Counted from the first letter of the stretch, positions 1 to 8,374 are shown. The stretch is DNA of 35,039 nucleotides from Candidatus Venteria ishoeyi (GCF_030378065.1 NZ_JAUCGJ010000050.1:1-35039), one strand, 5' to 3'. The notes: generated by a model from the sequence alone, not told the origin. Translations and numbers: made by a program.

Positions 1-182
1 GCGTGACCTAATATATTTAAATTTTTAACGATGACATGTATCAATAATTTTATGTAATTATCTAAACCTACACTAAAATCAGGTGGTTTTCACTATTTTT
101 TAGCTAAAAACCCGCTTTTTTACCAAACAGTTACAATTCGTTAAAAATAAATTTAATTGATATAAATTTTTTGGACAGAATC

Positions 183-1958
183 ATGATTTTTAAATCAGTG
201 GATGTCGTACATTTGTTAAAAGCCCCCGCACTGTGGATTTTCCTCACGGGTGCTTTATTGGCTTATTACGTCGGTGCTGAAGTCTCGCCGACCTGGGTCA
301 TGGAAACCGTCACCCTGGATGTTCAGGCCGATACGCAGGGTCGCTTGTTTTATGTGCAAAGAGGTTTGCCACAATACCTGCACAAGGTAAAAACAGAAAC
401 TGAAGCCGTGTTGACCACGCAGTCCTTAAAAAACTTTAGTGTGCAGGGTGAAAGACCGCCTTTACTCAAAGAGGTCATAAGCCACGATCAGCGCGTGGAT
501 GGGCAAACTCAGACACTTTATGAACAACGTCTTGCCAAACGTCATTGGGGTTTCTGGTCCTTGCTGCCGGCGCTGGTGGCGGTGTTGTTATGTTTTATTA
601 GCAAAGAACCGGTAACGGCCTTGCTTGGCGGCATAGTTGCCGGGGCTTTTTTATTGGGTCGTTATGACCTTACCGAAGACGTGCTGGTACCGCAACTGGC
701 AACCACTGGCGCGGCTGGGGTGTTGTTGCTGTATCTGTGGCTGTTGGGTGGTTTGATGGGTATCTGGAACCGCACTGGTGCAGCGCAGGCATTTGCTGAG
801 TTTATGACCCGGCATGTGGTGCGCGGCCCACGCTCTGCAAAATTAACCGCCTGGATGCTGGGTGTGATTTTTTTCCAGGGCGGCACAGTCAGCGCGGTGG
901 TGGTGGGTACCACGGTCAAACCCATTGCTGATAAAGAAAATATCAGCCATGAGGAACTGTCTTATATTGTTGATTCCACCTCCTCTCCGATTGCTTCACA
1001 ACTGGCGTTTAATGCCTGGCCAGGTTATGTGCAGGCATTTATTTTTGTTGCCGGGGTGCCGTTTCTGCTCACGGAAGCGGATCGCATTACCTTTTTCTTT
1101 GCCAGCGTGCCTTTTTGTTTTTATGCCATTTTTGCGGTTTTAAGCACCTTTCTATTAAGTATCGATAAACTGCCGTTTACTTCCCGGCAAATGCGTGCAG
1201 CGATGATTCGCGCCAGAACCACTGGGCAATTAAACGCGCCCAACGCCAATCCCTTAAGTGCAAAAGAATTACAGGCCAGTAATGTGCCACCTGGTTATAC
1301 CCCGCATGTCATTGAATTTTTTCTGCCTCTGGGGCTGCTGATTGTCGTTGCCGTGGGCACCTTTATCGCCTCCGGTTCACCGCAGGTGCGCTGGGCTTTT
1401 GGTCTGGCGTTTATCAGCGCCATGCTGCTGGCGATATTGCGGGGTATGAGTCTGCGTAATGTTATGGGTGGCGTGACTGATGGCATGAAAGGCGTGGTGC
1501 TGGGTTCGGTTATTCTGCTGTTGGCAATCACCATAGGAGGCATCAGCAAGGAAGCGGGCGGTGCGATTTATCTGGTTGAGCTGTTAGAAGGTAATCTTTC
1601 TTATTGGTTATTACCTGTGATTTTACAGTTGTTAACCATTATTATCGCATTTTCCACCGGCACCAGTTGGGGCACTTACGCGGTGGCTTTCCCTTTGGCT
1701 ATGCCCTTAGCCTGGGCAGTGGCGCAAGCCAATGGCCTGGATCACCCGCAATTGTTTATGACGATTTGTTTTGCTGCGGTGATGGATGGCTCGGTATATG
1801 GCGACCAATGCTCGCCGATTTCTGATACCACGGTATTAAGCGCCACTTGTACCGGCTGTGATTTGATGGATCATGTTAAAACTCAGATACCCCATGCCAC
1901 TATTGCCGCAGGTTTGGCGGCGATAGGCTGGACGCTGGTGACTTTGGTGTTTGTTTAA
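183..1958 (+). CDS. NhaC-type Na+/H+ antiporter family membrane protein
   Basis: This is a polytopic inner-membrane transporter of the NhaC-like ion transporter superfamily, expected to exchange protons for sodium or a small organic ion. After a first membrane segment (about residues 13-33) comes a roughly 85-residue soluble, probably periplasmic, segment. Many hydrophobic helices follow. The conserved-looking parts are the glycine-rich stretch [19 protein letters not shown], the [10 protein letters not shown] motif and the late segment [20 protein letters not shown] followed by [19 protein letters not shown]; such motifs are typical of NhaC-like proteins. I chose ATG at 183 rather than the in-frame TTG at 171 because GGAC lies about 7-11 bases upstream of the ATG. 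The substrate cannot be read from sequence; family members include lysine and tyrosine transporters. The gene appears monocistronic and ends just before a strong palindrome. Confidence 0.85.
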   Translation: MIFKSVDVVHLLKAPALWIFLTGALLAYYVGAEVSPTWVMETVTLDVQADTQGRLFYVQRGLPQYLHKVKTETEAVLTTQSLKNFSVQGERPPLLKEVISHDQRVDGQTQTLYEQRLAKRHWGFWSLLPALVAVLLCFISKEPVTALLGGIVAGAFLLGRYDLTEDVLVPQLATTGAAGVLLLYLWLLGGLMGIWNRTGAAQAFAEFMTRHVVRGPRSAKLTAWMLGVIFFQGGTVSAVVVGTTVKPIADKENISHEELSYIVDSTSSPIASQLAFNAWPGYVQAFIFVAGVPFLLTEADRITFFFASVPFCFYAIFAVLSTFLLSIDKLPFTSRQMRAAMIRARTTGQLNAPNANPLSAKELQASNVPPGYTPHVIEFFLPLGLLIVVAVGTFIASGSPQVRWAFGLAFISAMLLAILRGMSLRNVMGGVTDGMKGVVLGSVILLLAITIGGISKEAGGAIYLVELLEGNLSYWLLPVILQLLTIIIAFSTGTSWGTYAVAFPLAMPLAWAVAQANGLDHPQLFMTICFAAVMDGSVYGDQCSPISDTTVLSATCTGCDLMDHVKTQIPHATIAAGLAAIGWTLVTLVFV

Positions 1959-1986
1959 TTCTCATTTAGAAATGCCTGAATCCTGA

Positions 1987-2019
1987 AAACCTTCCAGGTC
2001 TTTAAGACCTGGAAGGTTT
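1987..2019. terminator. 14-bp perfect palindrome after the antiporter gene
   Basis: Arms at 1987-2000 and 2006-2019 (AAACCTTCCAGGTC and its complement) are separated by TTTAA. The stem could act as a bidirectional transcription terminator, although the downstream side has only a short T-rich run. Palindromes of this sequence type are also common as dispersed intergenic repeats, so its origin may be a repeat and its role secondary. Confidence 0.55.
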
Positions 2020-2382
2020 AGTGTTTCCAGTAATTTTTATAACCCCCAGAAACACAATTTGTATTTTTATCCATTTTCTGTGTTCTTCTAGCAGTACCAC
2101 AAAACCACTTTGGCCCTGTCATTTGCATCGGTCAATTGCAGTTGGTTTTGACCTAATGTCATAAAAACCAGTCACTTGCCCCCTTATATTGACCCTGTTT
2201 GCTGAACATATCCCGCCTCAGTTTCCTGTTATTCTTTACCCATCAAATGCACACAAGCCTGAGTCCTCAGTTAGCAAGAGATGGAAACAGTTTTCAGCGT
2301 CTTTAGCACTGCAAGGCACTTACATAGCGTTCAGGTAAATAAGCAGATTTGCCCAAATCATCTGCCGTATTTGATTTAAGGA
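2020..2382. other. Intergenic stretch with no supported gene
   Basis: No convincing coding region was seen. A 32-codon reading frame begins at ATG 2281 with a weak AAGAG upstream, but its composition gives no support. The promoter of the downstream regulator must lie here or in the dyad region that follows; I could not assign a confident -35/-10 pair. Confidence 0.5.
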
Positions 2383-2401
2383 TTTCATTATTTCAATGAA
2401 A
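2383..2401. promoter_or_regulatory. Dyad upstream of the HTH regulator, possible operator
   Basis: A perfect 7-bp inverted repeat, TTTCATT - ATTTC - AATGAAA, lies 24 bases before the ATG of the HTH gene and just before its ribosome-binding site. The position suits autoregulation by the HTH protein. This is inferred from position and symmetry only. Confidence 0.35.
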
Positions 2402-2425
2402 CCACAGCTAAGGTAGGAAATAAAA

Positions 2426-3256
2426 ATGTTATCACTCTACGAATGTGCACAGGAGATAAAAAAGGAAACGGGGTGGTCTCAAGAGCGTATTGGGGCAGAA
2501 ACCGGATTGGGATTGAGCACGATTAGCCGGATTTTTCGTATTCCCGGTTATCGTGGCAATGAAATTTCAAAGGTTTTAATTGGCCAATTACACGATGAGG
2601 TCGTTCCTTCTCCTTTTCCCGCATATCTGGAAATTTTATTAAATCGTTATGAGGGTTTTCGGGAAAAACTCTCACACAAAGAATTTTCAGAATATCTGGA
2701 TTCAACCGAAGTTTTGTTACTCAATCACCGAGCGTTCAGTGATGGTTCTCTGGAAGGTAGTCGTTTACGCTGGTTATTAGGTCATATTGAGTTTGATCGT
2801 GCATTTTATCTGCGCCGGGATCAAATCAATTCAACAGTGCGGGCTTTGGACTGGTATCAGCAGGCACTGGGTACGCTGGAAGATCATGCTGATCAAAAGT
2901 TACTGATACAACGTTATAAGTTACAGCAGTGCATGGTGTCTGCAAAATTTAATAGTTGCAAGCCAGGTACGCGAGCAGATGATCCCAGGATTCAGCAATG
3001 GTTAAGGGATATGGATTACTTAACCATCGTTGAAGCTGTGGTTAAAGAGGATAGCTGGAATTGGATTGCGGCAAGAAACGGACTGATTTCGGCATCTATT
3101 TTGCGTAATAGAGAAAAGTGCTTATTGTTCTGGAATGCAATGCGCAAGGTACATAAGCAATTTCACAATCCGGAATTCACACCGTCACGCGATCAGCTGG
3201 CAGTCGCCCATGACCCGGATTTAATTTGGTTTAGAACACATATCCTTCAGGGGTAA
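2426..3256 (+). CDS. XRE-type HTH regulator with long helical C-terminal domain
   Basis: A 276-residue cytoplasmic protein. Residues about 4-45 form a Cro/C1-type helix-turn-helix (SQERIGAETGLGLSTISRI: positioning helix, turn, recognition helix). The remaining 230 residues match no family I recognise. They look all-helical, and one stretch (about 125-165, ALDWYQQALGTLEDHADQK followed by a second amphipathic helix) resembles a TPR-like helical pair. The ATG at 2426 is supported by AGGTAGGA 7-14 bases upstream. The gene ends 5 bases before a small exported-peptide gene whose ribosome-binding site lies over this gene's last codons and stop, so the two are very probably co-transcribed and translationally coupled. 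An HTH domain plus helical sensor next to a small exported peptide is the arrangement of peptide-sensing regulators, but binding of the peptide is a hypothesis. Confidence 0.7.
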   Translation: MLSLYECAQEIKKETGWSQERIGAETGLGLSTISRIFRIPGYRGNEISKVLIGQLHDEVVPSPFPAYLEILLNRYEGFREKLSHKEFSEYLDSTEVLLLNHRAFSDGSLEGSRLRWLLGHIEFDRAFYLRRDQINSTVRALDWYQQALGTLEDHADQKLLIQRYKLQQCMVSAKFNSCKPGTRADDPRIQQWLRDMDYLTIVEAVVKEDSWNWIAARNGLISASILRNREKCLLFWNAMRKVHKQFHNPEFTPSRDQLAVAHDPDLIWFRTHILQG

Positions 3257-3261
3257 TTTTC

Positions 3262-3441
3262 ATGAAAAAATATTATATAACTGCCTTATTTGTTGCTACC
3301 GGCCTTTATGCCAGTACTGCAATCGCTTCTGATATGGGACGTGTCAGTCAACCGGAAAGAGACATTGCCCGTGATATGGGAAAGGTCAGCACACCGGTTG
3401 CTGTAAAAGTATCAGTACCTCTGATTCAGGTTAAGGGGTGA
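3262..3441 (+). CDS. 59-residue exported peptide with duplicated DMG[R/K]VSxP motif
   Basis: ATG at 3262 is preceded by AGGGG at 3249-3253, spacing 8. The N-terminus (MKKYY, hydrophobic core to about residue 17, then Ala20-Ile21-Ala22) is a classical Sec signal peptide with predicted cleavage before Ser23, leaving a 37-residue mature peptide. That peptide contains the same motif twice, DMGRVSQP at residues 24-31 and DMGKVSTP at 38-45, offset by exactly 14 residues, then a Val/Lys-rich tail. There are no cysteines. It is the last gene of a two-gene unit with the HTH regulator and is followed by a strong terminator at 3508-3547. I do not recognise the family. Possible roles are a signalling peptide, a precursor cut at the repeats, or a small periplasmic factor. 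Confidence 0.7.
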   Translation: MKKYYITALFVATGLYASTAIASDMGRVSQPERDIARDMGKVSTPVAVKVSVPLIQVKG

Positions 3442-3507
3442 GATACACCGTCATCAAGTAAGTTAACATCACTGTAAGCTGCCTGGTAATTTGTCAGGCA
3501 AAATGCA

Positions 3508-3547
3508 AAAATCTTTTTTTGTGCTTTCAAGCACAAAAAAAGATTTT
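3508..3547 (+). terminator. Strong intrinsic terminator after the regulator-peptide pair
   Basis: Perfect 17-bp arms (3508-3524 and 3531-3547) flank a 6-base loop TTTCAA; the stem contains GTGC/GCAC next to runs of seven T and seven A, so it could work in both directions. A smaller stem, TGCCTG (3480-3485) with CAGGCA (3495-3500), precedes it. Confidence 0.85.
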
Positions 3548-3555
3548 ATGTCATA

Positions 3556-3652
3556 TTTATAGATTTTCAGGTAAATAATATCCCATTACTGAATCATTGT
3601 TAAAAACTTGCCTGCACTCAATCTGGAAATTGAATATCTGAAAGTCTATAAA
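3556..3652. mobile_element. Small inverted-repeat element, family 3, copy 1 (97 bp)
   Basis: The ends TTTATAGATTTTCAGGTA and, on the other strand, TTTATAGACTTTCAGATA form imperfect terminal inverted repeats with 2 mismatches in 18. A second copy with the same ends (TATAGATTTTCAGGT) lies at 17525-17618. There is no coding capacity. The terminal TA would fit target duplication of the IS630/mariner type, but this was not proved. The element fills most of the gap between the peptide terminator and the J-like gene. Confidence 0.6.
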
Positions 3653-3752
3653 TCAATGTGAGCGCCCAACGCTTTATTTTTTATTTCCACACATTGAAAA
3701 CAGCCTGTATTGTTTTTTAAGTAGCTATACAGTGTTGTTGGAGGATAAGATC

Positions 3753-4136
3753 ATGATTTTTTTAGATCGTATTAAAAAAATCAGAAAGCCCACGGCTTTT
3801 TTTGAGCTAAAACCCCTTTCTGCACAAAATAACCACAATGCCCGCTTAGCCTATTACCGGTTACGCCAAGTGACGGGGGACAAGTGTTCAGATACCACAA
3901 ACATGTCCCATACGGTGATACCGCAAACTGTCAAACCGGCGTTACAGCATGAAAATCTGCCAAGTCAATGCTGTGATCATTATCATTTGCTGGGTGTCAG
4001 CCAAAATGCCAGCCCGATGCAGATACGCGAAGCGGCGCAGCAACAGCTGAATAAAATCCGTGCAGCCTATCAGGTGCTGAGCAATGGTCGCACCCGTCAA
4101 TCTTATGACGCGCGTTTGAACCGGAAACCCACATGA
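3753..4136 (+). CDS. J-domain-like protein lacking the HPD segment
   Basis: A 127-residue protein. I chose ATG at 3753, with GGAGG 8-12 bases upstream, over an in-frame GTG at 3732. The first 75 residues are basic and unrecognised. The C-terminal 50 residues keep the first strand-helix of a J domain (HYHLLGVSQNASPMQIREA) and its last helices (IRAAYQVLSNGRTRQSYDAR). The middle, which normally carries the HPD tripeptide that stimulates DnaK ATPase, has been shortened and replaced by AQQQLNK. By family knowledge a protein without HPD should not activate Hsp70, so this is probably a J-like scaffold or a decayed cochaperone. Its stop overlaps the start of the DUF4231 gene (ATGA), indicating an operon. 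Confidence 0.7.
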   Translation: MIFLDRIKKIRKPTAFFELKPLSAQNNHNARLAYYRLRQVTGDKCSDTTNMSHTVIPQTVKPALQHENLPSQCCDHYHLLGVSQNASPMQIREAAQQQLNKIRAAYQVLSNGRTRQSYDARLNRKPT

Positions 4137-4822
4137 GCAGAGATAAACCAGGGGCAGCCGCAAAATTACTGGCGGATAAGGTGGCTGAGCCTGGTGCTAA
4201 AATTGATATCCGGCATTACATCCAGCAACGCTTGCGCTATCAACAGCATTGGTATGAGCGTCAGGCGAGTAAAAATAAACGCAGTTTCATGCGTATACAA
4301 AGCATTATTATTTTTCTGAGCTTGCTGATCCCGATGGTGGTGGTGACAGAGCCGATAGTCACTTTATTTTTAAATGAGTGGATGCTCGCTTATAGCCAAA
4401 TGGAACTACCCATGAGTTGGGCGAGTATTGCCACGGCTTTATTATCTTCTTTGATTGCCATGTTGGCAGGCATGGAGAAGTTACGACAACCACAAACCCA
4501 TTGGTTTAATTATCGCGCCAATGAGGAAACCTTAAAAAAAGAGGAGTGGATGTTCCGTCTGCGGGTCGGCGCGTATGCCAATTTGCCACTGCAACGGGCC
4601 GAGCGACTTTTGGTTGAGCGGGTGGAAGGGGTGATTTCTTCAGATATTGCGCGCTTTGTTCAAAATGAATATAACGCTGTGGAGGAAGTGCTACCTAAAA
4701 AAGCCAAAGCGCCACAATTACGTACCAACCCGGCTAAAACCCGTTCGGCGGGTCATGCTAAACAGAAGGTTGAGCCAAAGATATTACGCCCTGCAACGAC
4801 AGTGCGTAAACTCAGAGCCTAA
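4133..4822 (+). CDS. DUF4231-type membrane protein
   Basis: A 229-residue protein with an amphipathic N-terminus containing the RYQQHWYERQASKNKRSF segment. Two membrane helices follow, about residues 53-75 and 97-117. After them comes the conserved-looking WFNYRANEETLKKEEWMFR stretch and a basic, Ala/Lys-rich, probably disordered tail. The pattern of a W-Y motif, two transmembrane helices and an E-E-W block matches the DUF4231 family, whose biochemical role is unknown. The start overlaps the stop of the J-like gene by four bases, so the two products may work together at the membrane (inference). The 3' end overlaps the convergent panC gene by 11 bases, leaving no room for a terminator between them. 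Confidence 0.7.
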   Translation: MSRDKPGAAAKLLADKVAEPGAKIDIRHYIQQRLRYQQHWYERQASKNKRSFMRIQSIIIFLSLLIPMVVVTEPIVTLFLNEWMLAYSQMELPMSWASIATALLSSLIAMLAGMEKLRQPQTHWFNYRANEETLKKEEWMFRLRVGAYANLPLQRAERLLVERVEGVISSDIARFVQNEYNAVEEVLPKKAKAPQLRTNPAKTRSAGHAKQKVEPKILRPATTVRKLRA

Positions 4823-5675
4823 CTTTATTTGATGATGATCCTTGGTAATTATCAATCAGACGTGTATTGCCCAGCTTGGCAGCCACTAAAATAATCAAAG
4901 CGGCTGGGGATTCGACTTTATCAGGGCGTAATAAATCCTCAGCACGGCGGATGTCAAAATAATCCACCACAAAACCCTGTTGTGCCAGCTCTGTGCTGGC
5001 AGCCTGTTCCAATGCCTGATAATTACTGCCCTCTGACTGGAGTTGCTGTGCAGTTTTTTGTAATACCTGATACAGATAAGGTGCAATGTCGCGTTGTTGC
5101 TTACTGAGGTATTGATTGCGGGAGCTTTTTGCCAAACCATCATTATCACGAATAATCGGTAAGCCGATGATGTCAATGGGCAAAAATAAATCCTGCACCA
5201 TCTGCCGTAAAATTAACCATTGCTGGTAATCTTTTTTACCAAACAAGGCAATATCTGGCCTGACTAGATTTAATAAACGCAGTACCACGCTAGTGACGCC
5301 AACAAAGTGCCCGGGGCGGATAGTGCCACATAAAATATCTCCAAGTTCCGGTACATCCACCCGCGTGGCACGTTCTTGGCCTTGTGGATACAAGCTATGA
5401 GTATCGGGCGCAAATACCGCATCCACGCCAGCTTCGCTTAAGGCGGCGCAATCGGCTTCAAAGGTCCGAGGATAACACCCAAAATCTTCATTGGGGCCAA
5501 ACTGCAAAGGGTTGACAAAAATACTGACCACCACTTCATCCGCTTGTTGTTTGGCGGCTTCCACCAGAGATAAGTGGCCGGAGTGCAGATTGCCCATAGT
5601 GGGAACCAGTGCGCGTTTAGCGGATTGTTGTTGCAGATAACTTTGTAATAAGGGAATGTTATTTAATATTTTCAT
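4812..5675 (-). CDS. panC: Pantothenate synthetase (pantoate-beta-alanine ligase)
   Basis: A cytoplasmic enzyme that joins pantoate and beta-alanine with ATP to make pantothenate, the precursor of coenzyme A. The 287-residue length is usual for the family. The nucleotidyl-transferase signature PTMGNLHSGHLSLV carries H31-x-G-H34, followed by FVNPLQFGPNEDF, FGKKDYQQWLILRQM for pantoate/ATP contacts, and the KSSRNQYLS loop near residue 190 equivalent to KMSKS. All expected motifs are present, so it should be active. panB and panD, its usual partners, are not in the window. The gene lies 33 bases downstream of tamA on the same strand and is probably read from it. Its 3' end overlaps the convergent DUF4231 gene. 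Confidence 0.95.
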   Translation of the reverse strand: MKILNNIPLLQSYLQQQSAKRALVPTMGNLHSGHLSLVEAAKQQADEVVVSIFVNPLQFGPNEDFGCYPRTFEADCAALSEAGVDAVFAPDTHSLYPQGQERATRVDVPELGDILCGTIRPGHFVGVTSVVLRLLNLVRPDIALFGKKDYQQWLILRQMVQDLFLPIDIIGLPIIRDNDGLAKSSRNQYLSKQQRDIAPYLYQVLQKTAQQLQSEGSNYQALEQAASTELAQQGFVVDYFDIRRAEDLLRPDKVESPAALIILVAAKLGNTRLIDNYQGSSSNKVRL

Positions 5676-5708
5676 GGTTTATTTTTATGATACCTTTATC
5701 AATTACAT

Positions 5709-7709
5709 TTAGAAGTCTGGCCCAATATTCAAATGCAAACGCCAGGGGCTGCTGGTCTTACTCAGGCCATAAGCAATATCCAGGCGTACCGGGCCTACCG
5801 GTGATTGCCAGCGTATGCCCGTGCCGATACCGGTTTTTAATTGCATCTTATTAAAGCGGTTAAACACATTGCCCATATCGACAAAAGCTGCGGCGCTCCA
5901 TTGTTCCAGAAAACGGTATTCATATTCAATACTGCCCACCAGCATATGCTTGCCGCTGCCCAGGGTTTCATCGCCACCATTGATTTCCTCGTATTTATAA
6001 CCACGCACGCTGTAATCGCCACCAGTGCGAAATTGTAGTTCCTTGGGTAAATCATTGGCATTAAATGTACCCAGAATGTCCAGGGTATCGACCTGGGTAT
6101 AAGCAATATCACCGCGTAGCAGTAAGCGTGAGCGTGGTGCCAAGCGGCGTATCATGCGACCTTTAAGCCAGGCCTGAGTAAACGAAACATTAGAACCCCA
6201 GCCTTTTCTTGCGGCTTTTAAACGCAGCTCCAACTGTTGGCCTTTGCTTGCGCGCAGGCGTTGATCGGCCTGGGTATAACGCCAGTTCAGACCTGCGTAT
6301 AACACCTTAAAATGGGGTCTGAGCGGGGACAGGCTGCCAATATCCGTGCCTTCCAGTTCTTCTAAAACCTCTTGCGTTGCAGCGGAAAATAACAAGGGCA
6401 TTAAATTATACTTTTCTTCCAGATAGGTCAGGCTGAGTATTTCGGTTAAGGATAAACCTGCAACATGGCGCGGGTGATATTTCGCCAGGGTGATGGAACT
6501 ATCAACCACACGGGTGCGCCCATCCAGCGTTTCGGTTCCATTAAACGGCATGTCTGAAGAATAAAAATCCTCACCCTTATAAGCCAGCGTGGTTTGTATA
6601 TAATCCGTACGGTAATCTCCCAGCGGGATAATATAACTGAGATTGGCAATCTGGCGCTGACGGTTAAACGACCAACCCAGGCTGGGTACAAAACGGTGTC
6701 CATAATGGTTGAGATAACGGTAGTTCATATCCAGCAACACGCGCACCCCGGTATCCGTACCATACCCCACGCGCACCCGGTAACTGCGGCGGTTGCGGCG
6801 CTTGAGCTTGACAGCAATGTTCACCACCTGATTTTCGCGGTCACGCCGACTTTGCAGCTTGATGTCCTGAAAATAATCACTGCCACCTAAAGCACTGCGA
6901 AACTTCAGGAATTTTTCTGTGCTGTAAAATTCTTCAGGTTTAAAAGGTATCAGGGCTTCCAATAAGGCGGGTTGAAAATAATCCTGTAAAAACTTTACCT
7001 TGCCAAAGCGGTAACGCGCCCCGGTTTCCATGTGTAAAAATAAATCAACCTGATAACTGGGTTTATGCACTAAAACCCGGTGCTGGGTAAAATTGGCATC
7101 AAAATAACCGCGCTCCTCAGCCAAATCCTGTAAGTTTTTTTTCAGCAGATCATAGGGTTTATGGCGGAACACCTCTCCAATTTTGGGTGCCTGCTGTTGC
7201 AGCAGTTGCTGAAATGCAGCATCGTCTTTGCCTGCACCGGATAAATTGATTTCCACTATTTGCAATGTGACGGGTTTTCCCTGTTTTACTATAAATATGG
7301 CCTGCCAGGTTTTATTTTGTCCATCAGGTTCGCGCAGTTCAGTCTGGATTTGAGCATGATAAAAACCAAATGTCTGCAAGGCGCGGCTCAACTCTTTGGG
7401 CGCGGACTTAAACAGGCGTTTAATGCGAATGGCGGATAGCGTGTCCAGATTTTTTTGCTGCTCCAGAGACAGATAAGCCCTGGCATTATCCAGTAAGGGG
7501 CCGGAAATACCTTTGATTTCAACTTCCAGTGCAATACTGGGTTTTGCGGGTTTATTTTGTGCTGCCTCAGGTTTTTTTTCCAACGCCCAAAGCGGTGTTG
7601 CTATCCAGCCACACAGACAAAAAAAACCTGTCAACGCAAAGCGCTTCAGAATGGGGGAAAAATGTAGGCAGGTCGTTAACATGATAAAGGATGGTAGCAG
7701 AATTGCCAT
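5709..7709 (-). CDS. tamA: TamA-like Omp85 outer-membrane assembly protein
   Basis: A 666-residue outer-membrane protein of the Omp85 superfamily. An N-terminal signal segment (hydrophobic stretch to about residue 42, ALTGFFCLCGWIATPLWA) leads to three POTRA-like domains (about 58-310) and a C-terminal beta-barrel. The barrel contains the surface-antigen signature FRTGGDYSVRGYKYEEI and a closing strand WRLHLNIGPDF ending in Phe, as barrels recognised by the BAM complex do. Length and layout fit TamA better than BamA, which has five POTRA domains and about 800 residues. TamA works with the inner-membrane-anchored TamB in envelope assembly and lipid transport. No tamB follows; panC does. The start could instead be the internal Met at residue 10, giving a more typical signal peptide; no ribosome-binding site decides it. 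Confidence 0.85.
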   Translation of the reverse strand: MAILLPSFIMLTTCLHFSPILKRFALTGFFCLCGWIATPLWALEKKPEAAQNKPAKPSIALEVEIKGISGPLLDNARAYLSLEQQKNLDTLSAIRIKRLFKSAPKELSRALQTFGFYHAQIQTELREPDGQNKTWQAIFIVKQGKPVTLQIVEINLSGAGKDDAAFQQLLQQQAPKIGEVFRHKPYDLLKKNLQDLAEERGYFDANFTQHRVLVHKPSYQVDLFLHMETGARYRFGKVKFLQDYFQPALLEALIPFKPEEFYSTEKFLKFRSALGGSDYFQDIKLQSRRDRENQVVNIAVKLKRRNRRSYRVRVGYGTDTGVRVLLDMNYRYLNHYGHRFVPSLGWSFNRQRQIANLSYIIPLGDYRTDYIQTTLAYKGEDFYSSDMPFNGTETLDGRTRVVDSSITLAKYHPRHVAGLSLTEILSLTYLEEKYNLMPLLFSAATQEVLEELEGTDIGSLSPLRPHFKVLYAGLNWRYTQADQRLRASKGQQLELRLKAARKGWGSNVSFTQAWLKGRMIRRLAPRSRLLLRGDIAYTQVDTLDILGTFNANDLPKELQFRTGGDYSVRGYKYEEINGGDETLGSGKHMLVGSIEYEYRFLEQWSAAAFVDMGNVFNRFNKMQLKTGIGTGIRWQSPVGPVRLDIAYGLSKTSSPWRLHLNIGPDF

Positions 7710-7780
7710 TTAAGGCAACTCACATTGTGTTTGCAGATAAAATCAATAAATGGTGAGCAAATTCCGTGATGGTTCAGTGC

Positions 7781-8036
7781 CACTTATCTTCCTTGTTTGC
7801 CTGCCTTGCAACCGACTCGTTCAGGCAGCGTATAAACCCGCTTAAATCCGCCAACCGCTCCCGCCACAAGGTCACTTTCTCCTCATCTGCCGTCAGTCGC
7901 GCAAAATAAGTGCTTACCACATTATCATCAAGCTGTTTACCTCACTTTCTTTCAAAGCCTGCGCTGGAAACAAGGTATACCAATGCTTAACCACTTCCTC
8001 GGCATCCCAGGTCAAACTCTGCTCATAATCCACATG
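7781..8036 (-). pseudogene. Internal fragment of a REP-associated tyrosine transposase gene
   Basis: The reverse strand matches, at roughly 85 percent by eye, the middle of the two intact transposase genes at 9828 and 11488, from HVDYEQSLTWDAEEVV to NKEDK (their residues about 77-161). The N-terminal part with the HUH motif and the C-terminal part with the catalytic Tyr are both missing. A one-base deletion after the KES codons (near 7935-7945) shifts the frame. It is a dead remnant and marks the left edge of the accessory island. Confidence 0.85.
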
Positions 8037-8127
8037 TAGTAATAGTATTTTTTTCAAATTTAGGTGAGTGCCTCCTAATTTGTTTCATCCACTGTTCAAA
8101 TTCCTGTATGATATTTTCCAGCATCAT
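8023..8127 (-). pseudogene. 5' remnant of an unknown gene cut by the transposase fragment
   Basis: An ATG pair at 8127 follows a strong AGGAAGGAA sequence. The reading frame MMLENIIQEFEQWMKQIRR runs for 34 codons and ends soon after entering the transposase fragment in the wrong frame. The good ribosome-binding site and coding-like start, against the abrupt junction at about 8036, suggest the beginning of a gene whose remainder was lost. The family is not recognised. Confidence 0.35.
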
Positions 8128-8202
8128 TTCCTTCCTGTCCTTATCTTCGCTAAAAGATTTAGGAGGGTTACGATGTTTTCACCAATTTTTCAGCCTGTCT
8201 AG

Positions 8203-8310
8203 GAGGCTGTCCGAGAATAGCAAAATCAACGATTTTGCTAAAATTAACTCATTACTTATCAATGAGTTAAAAATCCGATTTTTTGAAAAACTAAGTTCTC
8301 GGACAGTCTC
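8203..8310. mobile_element. Small inverted-repeat element, family 1, copy 1 (108 bp)
   Basis: Terminal inverted repeats GAGGCTGTCCGAGAA (8203-8217) and TTCTCGGACAGTCTC (8296-8310) differ at one position, and CTAG flanks each end as a probable 4-bp target duplication. Inside are two hairpins: AGCAAAATC/GATTTTGCT at 8219-8239 and AACTCATT/AATGAGTT at 8246-8268. There is no coding capacity, so it would have to be moved by a transposase elsewhere. A second copy lies at 22973-23074. A CTAR target fits IS5-like enzymes (inference). Confidence 0.75.
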
Positions 8311-8374
8311 CTAGAGTTCGATATTATATTTTGGGAATGCACCCGGCACGTAGGGGCTATAAAATAGACGTTAA

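Noticed and set aside
1-182. Possible further transposase-unit end at the left edge
   Set aside because: The region is AT-rich but none of the tail segments or the AAAATTAAGACAGCC end could be aligned.
2281-2379. 32-codon frame starting at ATG 2281 upstream of the HTH gene
   Set aside because: Weak ribosome-binding site, no signal peptide or motif, and ordinary intergenic composition.
8108-8314. 68-codon plus-strand frame over the family 1 element
   Set aside because: Most of it is the element's inverted repeats and hairpins; the same type of frame appears over the second copy at 22941-23234.
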